A stretch of 64,000 nucleotides of DNA from Haloechinothrix halophila YIM 93223 (GTDB lineage Bacteria; Actinomycetota; Actinomycetes; Mycobacteriales; Pseudonocardiaceae), in assembly GCF_000504245.1 (NCBI RefSeq), contig NZ_KI632509.1:1611723-1675722 (forward strand). The letters are read 5' to 3'. The position numbers and the translations under genes are program-made. Shown in pieces: positions 32,652 through 41,136 of the stretch. Position 1 is the stretch's first letter. Every line of letters starts with the position of its first letter. The notes under the pieces were generated by a model, which worked only from the letters and a program-made list of their open reading frames with translations, was not told the DNA's origin and searched no databases.

Positions 32652-35141
32652 ATGGCAGGTCAACACCGTTCTGGGGAGCCGGGTCGGCCAAAAACCGGCG
32701 ACATGGGTCGTCGTCGCTTTCTCGGCTATCTGATCGCCGCGCCGACGCTGGCGGTCGGCGTGAAACTGGGCGAGGCGGGCTTCGATCCGGAGCCAGCCGT
32801 GGCCGAAGCTGGGCTGCCGTCGGTATTGCCCGAGGTGCAGGAGGTCTACGACCTCAGCGACCTGCTGCTGGACTCCACGCGGCCGACGGCCAACTTGATC
32901 ACCGTGGTCGTCAACGAGGACGGCACCGTGTCGTTCGCCATGCCGCGCTCCGAGAACGGCCAGGGCGTGACAACCATGGCGGCGATGCTCATCGCCGAGG
33001 AGATGGACATCCCTGTCGAGGACGTCAAGGTCGAGCCCGCCGACGCTCGCCCTGAGCTGCTGTTCAATCAGCAGACCCAGGGATCGAACACGGCCATCAC
33101 CATGTACACCCCGATTCGGGTGGCCGCGGCGCTGGCGCGGGGCAGGCTGCTCGAGGCCGCGGCGATCAAGCTCGGCGACGAGGCCACCAACCTGCGTACC
33201 CGCGCGGGCCGGGTGATCTCGAAGGCCGGTTCGAGCATCCCGTTCGCCGAGTTGGCCGCCGAAGCGGCAAGCACCGAGACCCGCGAGGCGCTGACACAGC
33301 TGAAGCCACGGGAGGAATACACGGTCATCGGCACCGAACAGCGCCGCGATGACATCGTCGCCGCTGTCACCGGGCAGAAGACGTACACGACCGATATCGA
33401 CTTCCCCGAGGCCTTGCCCACCATGATCGCCCGGCCGCCGACGATCAAGGGCACGGTGGAGTCGGTCAACAACCTCGATCAGGTCAAGAACATGCCCGGC
33501 GTCTCCGATGTCGTCACGATCTCGACCGATGCTTCTCCGCGTACTGGCCCCAGCCCGTCCGGTGTCGCGGTGCGCGCACGCACGTTCGGCCACTGCATCG
33601 AGGCTATCCGGGCGCTGGACATCACCTGGGGCCCCGGATCAGTCGACGGCGAGTCGGACGAGTCGATCCTGCGGCAGATCCGCGACGCGCAGGCGCCGTT
33701 CAACGCGCCATCACCGACGCCGCTGGACCAGGCGGCGGGCGAGGTCCCGCTCGTGACGGAGCCGCTGGGCAACGTCGGTCCCACCGAGGCCATCGAGGAG
33801 GAGTTCGTCTTCTACTGGCGGAGCAACGCCGCGATGGAGCCCAACGTCGCGGTCGCCGATGTCCGCGAGGACAGTGCCGAGGTCTGGACTCCGACGCAGG
33901 TCCCGATCTGGACCCAGCAGCAAGTCGCGGAGGAGCTGGGGCTGCCGGTCGGCAAGGTCACCGTGCACGTCATGCGCGGCGGTGGTGGCTTCGGGCGGCG
34001 GCTGTTCAACGAAGCGCCGCTCGAGGCGGTGCGGGTCTCGAAGCAGACCGGTAAGCCGGTGCGCCTGATGTGGCACCGCGCGGACGAGTGCAGGGCGGGT
34101 CGGGCACACCCGATGTGCACCTCCCGGATCCGCGCGACCTACAGCAAGAGCCTCGGCAAGGTGGTCAGCTTCGAGCAGCGGCACACCGGCGTTTCCACCG
34201 ACTACACCGAGGTGTTCGGCGAGATGCTGACGTCGAACGCGGCGCGGCTGCCGTTCTCGAACGAGCTCTCGGTGTCGCAGAGCGTTTTCTACCTCACCGT
34301 CAACGTGCCGTATGACTTCGGCGGCATCGTCCTTGGCTACAACGAGATCTTCGCCTTCGACAAATTCGCCACCGGCAGCGTGCGCAACCTGAACAACGCG
34401 GACGTCCGGCCCGCGCAAGAGCTGATGGTCGACCGCCTCGCGGCGAAGCTGGGCAAGGACCGGCTGGAGTTCCGCCTGGCGCACCTTGAGGAGGGACGTG
34501 CCAAGCGGGTGCTGGAGAAGGTTCGCGATGCGGGCGAATGGGGCCGCGAGCTGCCGAAGGGTGTCGCGCAAGGCGTAGCCGTGCACGAGGAGTACAAGGG
34601 CGTCATGGCGGTGCTCGCCGAGGTTGACGCCCGGCCGCGGACCGCCAACCGTCAGATCCGGGGCGCGACCACCGGGCCGCGCGTGACCAGGGTGACTATG
34701 GCGGTCGACGTCGGCCTGCCGATCAACCCGCTTGGCCTGCGGGCGCAACTGGAAGGCGGGATCATGACCGGGATCTCGCACGTGTTCACCGGGAGCCTGC
34801 ACCTGCGGGATGGGAACTTCCAGGAAGCGAGCTGGGACGACTACCGCTACACCCGGCACTGGAACGCGCCGCCTGAGGTGAACATCATCGTGATCCCGCC
34901 GGAAGGCGAGCGTATCGGCGGTGCGGGCGAGTTCGCTGTCGGTGCGTCGACGGCCGCTGTCGCCAGCGCCTATGCGGCGGCGAGCAAGACGATGCCGACG
35001 ACGTTCCCGATCGGCCACGAGAAGGGCTTGCCGTTCACGGTGAAGTCGTTCGAGCCACCGGTTCCGCCATCGCCCAAGGACGGCCTCCGCGCGTACCCGG
35101 CGCCGTCCGCGGCCAAGGGCGCGTTCAACCCCGCTCGGTAA
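32652..35141 (+). CDS. iorB: Isoquinoline 1-oxidoreductase-like molybdopterin subunit
   Basis: An 829-residue large subunit of a xanthine oxidase-type molybdenum hydroxylase. The N-terminus holds a Tat signal, GRRRFLGYLIAAPTLAVG, so it is exported folded. It has the IorB-type duplicated molybdopterin domain with MRGGGGFGRRLFNEAPLEA, the molybdopterin contact GGGFGRR, and VGLPINPLGLRAQLEGG near the end, followed by GGAGEFAVG with the catalytic Glu. AAAGGAAG precedes ATG 32652. The 2Fe-2S subunit gene follows after 24 bases. Substrate is probably an N-heterocycle or aldehyde; the family is broad. Confidence 0.85.
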   Translation: MAGQHRSGEPGRPKTGDMGRRRFLGYLIAAPTLAVGVKLGEAGFDPEPAVAEAGLPSVLPEVQEVYDLSDLLLDSTRPTANLITVVVNEDGTVSFAMPRSENGQGVTTMAAMLIAEEMDIPVEDVKVEPADARPELLFNQQTQGSNTAITMYTPIRVAAALARGRLLEAAAIKLGDEATNLRTRAGRVISKAGSSIPFAELAAEAASTETREALTQLKPREEYTVIGTEQRRDDIVAAVTGQKTYTTDIDFPEALPTMIARPPTIKGTVESVNNLDQVKNMPGVSDVVTISTDASPRTGPSPSGVAVRARTFGHCIEAIRALDITWGPGSVDGESDESILRQIRDAQAPFNAPSPTPLDQAAGEVPLVTEPLGNVGPTEAIEEEFVFYWRSNAAMEPNVAVADVREDSAEVWTPTQVPIWTQQQVAEELGLPVGKVTVHVMRGGGGFGRRLFNEAPLEAVRVSKQTGKPVRLMWHRADECRAGRAHPMCTSRIRATYSKSLGKVVSFEQRHTGVSTDYTEVFGEMLTSNAARLPFSNELSVSQSVFYLTVNVPYDFGGIVLGYNEIFAFDKFATGSVRNLNNADVRPAQELMVDRLAAKLGKDRLEFRLAHLEEGRAKRVLEKVRDAGEWGRELPKGVAQGVAVHEEYKGVMAVLAEVDARPRTANRQIRGATTGPRVTRVTMAVDVGLPINPLGLRAQLEGGIMTGISHVFTGSLHLRDGNFQEASWDDYRYTRHWNAPPEVNIIVIPPEGERIGGAGEFAVGASTAAVASAYAAASKTMPTTFPIGHEKGLPFTVKSFEPPVPPSPKDGLRAYPAPSAAKGAFNPAR

Positions 35142-35165
35142 CCCGCGCAACTGCTAGGAGCTTCC

Positions 35166-35642
35166 GTGCCCAAACACACCTTCAAGGTCAATGGCCGTCA
35201 GGTGACGGTCGACATCGAAGACGACACGCGGCTGCTGTGGGTGCTGCGCGACGTTCTCGGCATCACCGGGCCGAAATACGGCTGCGGCATCAACGTCTGC
35301 AAGGCGTGCACCAGCCACATCAACGGCAAGGCGTTCAACCCCTGCTCGGTGCCGGTGTCCAAGATCGGCCCCGACGACGAGATCACCACGATCGAGGGGC
35401 TGCCCGCCACGGTCGGCAAGGACCTGCACCCGATGCAGGAGGCCTGGATCGACCGGGACGTGCCGCAGTGCGGCTACTGCCAGCCGGGGCAGATCATGGC
35501 CGCCGTGGACAAGGTGCGCGAGGTCAAGCACAAGGGCGGCACGATCACCGACGAGGACATCGACGAGATCCGCAACATGTGCGCCTGCGGTACCTACTTC
35601 CGTATCCGGGAGGCCATCAAGCAGGGTGCCGAGGGCATGTAA
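35166..35642 (+). CDS. iorA: 2Fe-2S subunit of the isoquinoline 1-oxidoreductase-like enzyme
   Basis: A 158-residue two-cluster iron-sulfur protein. The plant-ferredoxin-type cluster is bound by Cys in YGCGINVCKAC and NPCSVPV, the second by CGYCQPGQ and CACGTYFRI. It passes electrons from the molybdenum site in the large subunit to an outside acceptor. It follows iorB, the reverse of the order in the Brevundimonas iorAB operon. There is no FAD subunit gene nearby, consistent with the two-subunit isoquinoline/nicotinate branch that uses cytochromes or dyes as acceptors. Confidence 0.9.
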   Translation: MPKHTFKVNGRQVTVDIEDDTRLLWVLRDVLGITGPKYGCGINVCKACTSHINGKAFNPCSVPVSKIGPDDEITTIEGLPATVGKDLHPMQEAWIDRDVPQCGYCQPGQIMAAVDKVREVKHKGGTITDEDIDEIRNMCACGTYFRIREAIKQGAEGM

Positions 35643-35853
35643 CGGTTCGGCAATCGAAATCACATTTCCTCACCGCGAAATTCAGCAACAGGTTGACGTC
35701 AGATTCACCCGAATGCGCAGTGTCCACTGGGCCGTCCGCTTCGAACAGTGAAGTGTAAGGACTTCGCCTGCCGTGTGCCCCGTTCGACAGGCGTCCGTAT
35801 CTGTGTAGCTCGGTCGCGAAGGTTGCTGACGGCGGCCGATGGAGGGAATGCGC

Positions 35854-37461
35854 ATGTCATCCTCGCGTCCCACACGCCGCCGGCGTGTGGCCACTGCTTT
35901 AGTCGCTGCCGGTAGCACGGTGCTCGCATCCGTGCTGGTCGGCATTTCGTCCGGACCGGCGGGCGCGTCCAGTCACAGGGAAGCGCCGCTGATCCTCGGC
36001 GACCCGCCGGTCGACAACACCGACGTCTACGCGTTCGTCAGCCCGGACGACCCTGACATGGTCACTGTGGTGGCGAACTGGTTCCCGTTCCAGGAACCGG
36101 ATGGTGGACCGAACTTCTACCCGTGGGCGACCGACGCCCATCACGACATCAACATTGACTCCGACGGGGACGCCAAACCCGATCTGACCTACCGGTGGAC
36201 CTTCAGCACCGACGATCGCCGAGGCAACTCGACGTTCCTCTACGCCAACGGCCCGGTGACCTCGCTCGATGACGAGAACTTACTTTTCCGGCAGTCCTAC
36301 ACGCTCGAGGTAATCGACCACAGGGGCCGGTCAACGGAGTTGATCAGTTCCGGCCAGGTGGCGCCGTCCAACGTCGGGCCCGCGTCCATGCCGGACTACG
36401 AGGCCCTGCGTGACCAGGCGATCACCGACCTGCCCGACGGCGGCAAGAGCTTCGCGGGCCAGGCCGACGACCCGTTCTTCCTCGACCTACGCGTGTTCGA
36501 CCTGCTCTACGGTGGCGACCTGTCCGAGACCGGCAGGGACACGCTCGCCGGGTTCAACGTCAACACCATCGCGCTACAGGTGCCGAAGTCGGAGTTGGCG
36601 CTCAAGGGCGACGCGGATCGCAACCCCGTGATCGGTGTGTGGAGCGACACCGAGCGCACATCGCTCACTCTCAGGAAGGAAGGCAAGGAGAAACAACTGG
36701 GTCGAGACGTGCAGGTCTCCCGCCTGGGCAACCCGCTGATCAACGAGGTCATCCCGGCCGCGGGCATGAAGGACGGCTTCAACGCCTCCGAGCCCGTCGA
36801 GGACGCGGACAACGATGCGTTGGTCGGACGGGTCACCGATCCCGAGGTGCCCAGGCTGATCGAGGCCATCTACGGCATACCGGCACCGGAGACGCCGCGC
36901 AACGACCTGGTCGAGATCTTCCTGACTGGTATCACCACCAAGAGTGGTGACGAGATCGACGTCGACCTGAACTCGCAGCTCAACAACTCCGACGTTGACG
37001 CCGACCGGTTCCGGCCGTCGGAGATGCTGCGGCTGAACACGTCGATCCCACCCGCGGAGGAACCCAACCGTCTCGGTGTGCTTGCCGGAGATCTGCAGGG
37101 CTTCCCGAACGGGCGGCGTCTCACCGACGACGTCGTCGACATCTCGATCCAGGCGCTGGAAGGAGCGGTGCGCACCGGCGAGATCGTGCCGGCACTCGCC
37201 GCGGGAGACAAGGTGGACGCCAACGACCGCTCGTTCGGCACCACGTTCCCGTACGTCGCGCTGCCGCACAACGCCGCCTCGAGCGACGGATCCTCCGGTG
37301 GTGCATCCGCCGTGCCACCAGCCGGTGGCGGCAGCGGAGGAAGTTGGACGCCTGCTGCGGAGCCCGTGCTCGGTGCGCTGGTAGCGGTCATCCTGATCGG
37401 CTCGGGTGTGTGGCTGCTGCGCCGCAGGCCGGACCGGGGTCTTGCCGGGGTGTCCGGCTGA
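35854..37461 (+). CDS. DUF4331 family exported protein with C-terminal membrane anchor
   Basis: A 535-residue protein. The N-terminus RPTRRRRVATALVAAG plus a hydrophobic stretch ends near PAGASSHREAP, a signal peptide that leaves the family's conserved SSHREAP start on the mature protein. DNTDVYAFVSPDDPD and VVANWFPFQEPDGGPNF follow, typical of DUF4331. The C-terminus has a Gly/Ser linker, one membrane helix (about 505-525) and LRRRPDRG, so it is anchored at the outer membrane face with no clear sorting motif. I prefer ATG 35854, six bases after GGAGGGA. The family's function is unknown. The TPR gene follows. Confidence 0.85.
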   Translation: MSSSRPTRRRRVATALVAAGSTVLASVLVGISSGPAGASSHREAPLILGDPPVDNTDVYAFVSPDDPDMVTVVANWFPFQEPDGGPNFYPWATDAHHDINIDSDGDAKPDLTYRWTFSTDDRRGNSTFLYANGPVTSLDDENLLFRQSYTLEVIDHRGRSTELISSGQVAPSNVGPASMPDYEALRDQAITDLPDGGKSFAGQADDPFFLDLRVFDLLYGGDLSETGRDTLAGFNVNTIALQVPKSELALKGDADRNPVIGVWSDTERTSLTLRKEGKEKQLGRDVQVSRLGNPLINEVIPAAGMKDGFNASEPVEDADNDALVGRVTDPEVPRLIEAIYGIPAPETPRNDLVEIFLTGITTKSGDEIDVDLNSQLNNSDVDADRFRPSEMLRLNTSIPPAEEPNRLGVLAGDLQGFPNGRRLTDDVVDISIQALEGAVRTGEIVPALAAGDKVDANDRSFGTTFPYVALPHNAASSDGSSGGASAVPPAGGGSGGSWTPAAEPVLGALVAVILIGSGVWLLRRRPDRGLAGVSG

Positions 37462-37484
37462 CCGCGACCGACTAGTGCAACCCC

Positions 37485-37515
37485 CCCGGGTGCTGCCATG
37501 CAGGCAGCACCCGGG
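37485..37515 (+). terminator. Strong GC-rich hairpin between the DUF4331 and TPR genes
   Basis: CCCGGGTGCTGCC (37485-37497) pairs perfectly with GGCAGCACCCGGG (37503-37515) across a five-base loop. No U-tract follows. It would end or attenuate transcription after the DUF4331 gene, letting the TPR gene be made at a lower level. It also argues against an upstream ATG at 37498 as the start of the TPR gene. Confidence 0.75.
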
Positions 37516-37536
37516 CCTTACGGGAAGGACCCGCCA

Positions 37537-38862
37537 ATGTCACGGGCCGCCAATGGCAAGCGCGGAAAGTTCGCCATCGCGGCGATCGTCGCGGGGGGTG
37601 TGCTGCTCGCGATCAACGCCCCCGCGCTGTTCTCGGCGGATGGCGACACCGCGCCGACAGACATGCCGCGGCAGGTCGTGTCGCTGGCAGACCAAGGTAG
37701 CCAGACGATCCAGTCGATGCGCACCAGGCTGGCACGCGTCCCGCAGGATGCTGAGACCTGGGCTCAGCTCGGACTTGCTTTCATCGAGCAGGCCAGGATC
37801 ACCGGTGATACCGACTACTACGCCGACGCGGACGAGGCGCTGGACCGGTCGCTGCGAGAGCAGCCGGAAGACAACGGGACGGCGTTGATCGGGAAGGCCG
37901 CGCTGGCCAACGCACGGCACAACTTCTCATCGGCCCGGGAATGGGGCGAACAGGCCAAGACGGTGCTGCCGGACACCGCCGAGGTCTACGGTGCGCTCGC
38001 CGATGCGCATACCCAGCTCGGCAATCCGGATGCGGCGACCGCGGCCGTCCAACGGATGCTTGACCTCGAGCCGGGCGTGGCGTCGTTCACCCGGGCCGCC
38101 TACGACCTCGAGCAACACGGCCGAGTCGAGGACGCACGCCGCGCGCTGGAACGCGCATTAGGCGCTGCTGGCCGGCCAGCCGACGTCGCGTTCAGTCGCT
38201 ATCTGCTCGGCGAGCTGGCTTTCGCATCTGGGCAGCTCGCCGAGGCGGCTGACCAGTTCCGCAAGGGCCTGCTGGTTGCCCCGCGCAACATCCCCCTGCT
38301 CGAGGGACAGGCGATGATCGACGTCGCCCGCGGTGACATCGATCAAGCCCTCACGAGCTACCAGGAGATCGTGTCGCGGAGTCCGTTGCCGGAATACCGG
38401 CAGGAGTACGCCGCCGTGCTCAGTCTGGCCGACCGGCAGGCTGACGCCGAGAAGCAGTACCGGCTGATCACCCAGCGGTTACGTGAGCTCGAAGCCGACG
38501 GCGCCAATGAAGCACTGACGGCGTCCGAGGTCGCGGCCGACCGGGGCCGCGAGGCCGAGGCCCTGCGGTATGCCCGGCAGGAATGGGAACGGCGCAAGCA
38601 CACGTCGGTGGCCGACGCGCTGGCCTGGGCGTTGCACCTCAACGGGCGTGACGCCGATGCGTTGACCTACGCCAACCGTGCTGTCGCACTCGGTGAGCGA
38701 AACGCGGACTATGCCTTCCACCGAGGGATGATCCTCGCCTCGCTCGGCCGCACGGCCGATGCGACCGCCGCGCTGGAGCGGGCTCTGCGCATCAACCCAC
38801 ACTTCTCACCGGTCGATGCACCCTTGGCTCGCGAAACCCTCAAGACCTTGCGGAGCAAGTGA
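37537..38862 (+). CDS. Membrane-anchored TPR repeat protein
   Basis: A 441-residue protein with a short basic N-terminus (MSRAANGKRGK), a signal anchor (about residues 12-30), and then tetratricopeptide-type helical repeats to the end, for example AETWAQLGLAFIEQ, EVYGALADAHTQLGN, FSRYLLGELAFASGQ and YAFHRGMILASLGRTADATAALERALRINP. The repeats should lie outside the membrane and act as a scaffold. The N-terminal part resembles CcmI/CcmH-type TPR proteins, but no cytochrome maturation genes are near. It sits 75 bases after the DUF4331 gene, across a hairpin, and is followed closely by a lipoprotein gene. Confidence 0.82.
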   Translation: MSRAANGKRGKFAIAAIVAGGVLLAINAPALFSADGDTAPTDMPRQVVSLADQGSQTIQSMRTRLARVPQDAETWAQLGLAFIEQARITGDTDYYADADEALDRSLREQPEDNGTALIGKAALANARHNFSSAREWGEQAKTVLPDTAEVYGALADAHTQLGNPDAATAAVQRMLDLEPGVASFTRAAYDLEQHGRVEDARRALERALGAAGRPADVAFSRYLLGELAFASGQLAEAADQFRKGLLVAPRNIPLLEGQAMIDVARGDIDQALTSYQEIVSRSPLPEYRQEYAAVLSLADRQADAEKQYRLITQRLRELEADGANEALTASEVAADRGREAEALRYARQEWERRKHTSVADALAWALHLNGRDADALTYANRAVALGERNADYAFHRGMILASLGRTADATAALERALRINPHFSPVDAPLARETLKTLRSK

Positions 38863-38869
38863 AGCCGGT

Positions 38870-39199
38870 ATGCGTGGGCTGAGCTGTCTACTCGCGGCGA
38901 CGATGATCGTTGCCGGCTGCACGCCGGGGGGTGACCCTGAACCGGGCCCCCGGTTCGATAACGAGCGCGGAGCCGACATCACCTGTATGCGTCACCAGGA
39001 AGAAGGCCCCGGGGCCCGCTATACCGACGACACCATGCGACGCAGCGAAGAAACCATGACCCTGCTGCGCTACTACACCTCACACGGGCGCAAACCGTAC
39101 TGCGACGGCGCTGGACCGACTGACGTCGACCGCGCGTGGGCCAGGCTCTACGTCGAGCTCGGGGCAGATCCCAGCAACCTGGGCGCCAGGTTGCGCTGA
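38870..39199 (+). CDS. Small lipoprotein, function unknown
   Basis: A 109-residue protein starting MRGLSCLLAATMIVAGCTPGG. The signal ends with VAGC, a lipobox with Cys at residue 17, so the protein is lipid-anchored outside. The mature part has a further pair of Cys (ITCMRH and PYCDGAG) that may pair. It begins seven bases after the TPR gene stop and is probably co-transcribed. I know no family for it. A longer open frame through the TPR end exists in another phase and is not used. Confidence 0.65.
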   Translation: MRGLSCLLAATMIVAGCTPGGDPEPGPRFDNERGADITCMRHQEEGPGARYTDDTMRRSEETMTLLRYYTSHGRKPYCDGAGPTDVDRAWARLYVELGADPSNLGARLR

Positions 39200-39327
39200 A
39201 CGTGATTCCGCCGCTGGTTGACCAAACCCGAGTCCGGTCGACTCCGAATGCCTTGATGGCGTGGGAGTAGCGCGCCCGTTCGCATGCGGTTGCCGACGCG
39301 AGGTAGCTGCGGGTGGAGGCGGTGTCG

Positions 39328-39873
39328 ATGGACGATTTGCTCGGTCGGATCGCGCAACACGACTGTGCTGCGTTCGACGTCTTGTACCGCGCGGGCTTCC
39401 CGCTGGTCTTCCGCGCGGTGCTTGCTGTGCTCAACGACCATGCCCAGTCCGAGGAGGTGACGCAGGAGGTCTTCTTCGAGGTCTGGTGCACCGCAGCCCG
39501 CTACCAGCACAGCCGGGGCGACGCCGAAGGATGGATAGTGACCATCGCTCGCCGCCGGGCGATTGACCGCGTACGCAACGCCCAGTCCGCCAGAGCACGC
39601 GACCACAAAGTGGCCGGGCAGTTGAACAGCGTCACCGCACCGGATGCCGCAGACGAAGCGCAGCACCTCCTGGACCGCGCCGCGGTTCGGGACGCGCTGG
39701 GCACCCTCGACGACCAGCAGCGAGAACTGCTCGTGCTGGCCTACGGCCATGGCATTTCCTGCCGCGAACTCGCCGAACATCTGGACGTTCCGGTGAGCAC
39801 GGTCAAGGCCCGCGCGCGCCGGGCACTCGCCGAGCTACGTCGCCGCTTCCACAACGTGTCGGCGACGCGGTGA
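39328..39873 (+). CDS. ECF-type RNA polymerase sigma factor
   Basis: A 181-residue sigma factor. Region 2 is LYRAGFPLVFRAVLAVLNDHAQSEEVTQEVFFEVW, and region 4 is LLVLAYGHGISCRELAEHLDVPVSTVKARARRAL, a standard ECF helix-turn-helix. It resembles SigK-like factors. GGAGG lies eight bases before ATG 39328. No classical anti-sigma gene follows; the next gene is a convergent membrane protein. It ends the plus-strand run DUF4331-TPR-lipoprotein and may drive that module. Regulation by a surface signal is inferred. Confidence 0.9.
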   Translation: MDDLLGRIAQHDCAAFDVLYRAGFPLVFRAVLAVLNDHAQSEEVTQEVFFEVWCTAARYQHSRGDAEGWIVTIARRRAIDRVRNAQSARARDHKVAGQLNSVTAPDAADEAQHLLDRAAVRDALGTLDDQQRELLVLAYGHGISCRELAEHLDVPVSTVKARARRALAELRRRFHNVSATR

Positions 39874-39888
39874 GAAGTCCCGCGCCGC

Positions 39889-40332
39889 TCAGCGTCTATG
39901 ACTGGGCACGGGCTCCGCGGCGGATCTGGAGCCAACGGCGACGCCGATCACGGCGGTGAGCGCGGCGATGCCTTCCGCGACGGCGCTCAACGACTTTTCG
40001 AAGAACCAGATCGGCTCGTACATCGCGGGGATGGGTCCCAACTGCGGCACGTCGACGTAGCGGTAGAGCAGCACGGCACCGAACGCGCTGACGGCGATCA
40101 GGAAAGCGACCGCGAACGATGGCCGACTTCGGCGGACGAGCACGTACACCGCGGCGAGCACGGCGACAACGGCTTGGATTCGGAAGACCGTGCCGCCGCC
40201 GATGCCGTCTGGGAACGCCATCTGGTAGTCCGATGCGAGACGAAAATGGACCACGGCGTCGATTACGAGCCCGACTGCTGTCACTCCCGCCAGCCCCCAG
40301 AGTGTGATGTTTTGTCGGCCATTGGTATTCAT
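39889..40332 (-). CDS. Four-helix membrane protein, function unknown
   Basis: A 147-residue protein with four membrane helices (about residues 9-28, 49-66, 73-91, 112-134). The motif DAVVHFRLASDYQ after helix 1 recurs in small actinobacterial membrane proteins near sortases, but I know no function. GGAGG lies five bases before the ATG at 40332. It follows the sortase gene by 44 bases on the same strand and converges with the ECF sigma gene (15 bases between the stops). It might sense or export something for the module; this is speculation. Confidence 0.7.
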   Translation of the reverse strand: MNTNGRQNITLWGLAGVTAVGLVIDAVVHFRLASDYQMAFPDGIGGGTVFRIQAVVAVLAAVYVLVRRSRPSFAVAFLIAVSAFGAVLLYRYVDVPQLGPIPAMYEPIWFFEKSLSAVAEGIAALTAVIGVAVGSRSAAEPVPSHRR

Positions 40333-40376
40333 GGCAGCCTCCGAGTCGTCCGGTTCGAGAAATAGATGCTTGAGCG

Positions 40377-41105
40377 TTATGTGGTGGGGTGGCTGGATTG
40401 GAGGGTGGCGTAGGTGACGATGTTGTCTTCGTAGCTGCCTTCTTCGAGGTCGAATTCGCCGCCGCAGGTGATCAGCCGTAGTCCCGCGTGGTCGATGTTG
40501 CCGTACACCTCGTGGGTGGGGAATTCGTTCTTGGCGTACCGCTCGGTGCGGTCGACCCGAAACACCGCGGTGGTGCCGTCGGCCCGATCCACTGTGACCT
40601 TGTCACCCTTGGCCAGTTTGGTGAGTTCGAAAAACACCGCTGGCCCGTATTCTGCGGAGTCGACGTGGCCAAGCAGGATTGACGGTCCGGCTTCGCCCGG
40701 GGTCGGGGATTGGTTGAACCAGCCCGCCTTCGAATCCGGTTCTTCCGGCGGAACCTCCAAGCTTCGGTCATCCTGCAGGCCGAGATGCAGCAACCGCGAA
40801 CGCACTCCGATGGCTGGGACGGCTAACGCTACCGGCTTGGACGGCTCCAGCACCGGCCCCTTGATGTCCGGCTCGGCCCCGCCCGTAGCGGGCTCCGTCG
40901 TTGGCTCCTGCTCGGACGGCGCAGAGGACTGCGACCGGGTCAGGGATCCGGCGGCGCCATCGGACAGCTGCGGCGGCGATTGCTGGGTCACCACACCCAG
41001 CACGATCGCGAGCCCGCCGAGTACGGCCAGCACGAGCGCCACCGCCACGGCGATCTTGCCGCGGCGATAGCCACCCGTGGTCGGTGTCGACTCACTCATC
41101 GGCAC
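40377..41105 (-). CDS. Class F sortase-like protein with Arg-to-Glu change at the active site
   Basis: A 242-residue protein with an N-terminal membrane anchor (about residues 17-41), a Ser/Glu/Pro-rich linker, and a sortase domain from about residue 90 (VALAVPAIGVRSRLLHLGL). The catalytic His is in SILLGHVDS and the Cys in LRLITCGGEFD. In class F sortases the motif after Cys normally reads YRDN with the catalytic Arg; here it reads YEDN, so that Arg is Glu. Activity is uncertain. It starts GTG 41105, 31 bases after the CHRD gene, its likely substrate. Confidence 0.82.
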   Translation of the reverse strand: MPMSESTPTTGGYRRGKIAVAVALVLAVLGGLAIVLGVVTQQSPPQLSDGAAGSLTRSQSSAPSEQEPTTEPATGGAEPDIKGPVLEPSKPVALAVPAIGVRSRLLHLGLQDDRSLEVPPEEPDSKAGWFNQSPTPGEAGPSILLGHVDSAEYGPAVFFELTKLAKGDKVTVDRADGTTAVFRVDRTERYAKNEFPTHEVYGNIDHAGLRLITCGGEFDLEEGSYEDNIVTYATLQSSHPTT

Positions 41106-41136
41106 GACACCGACTGTTCACCTGTGCTGGGCATGC

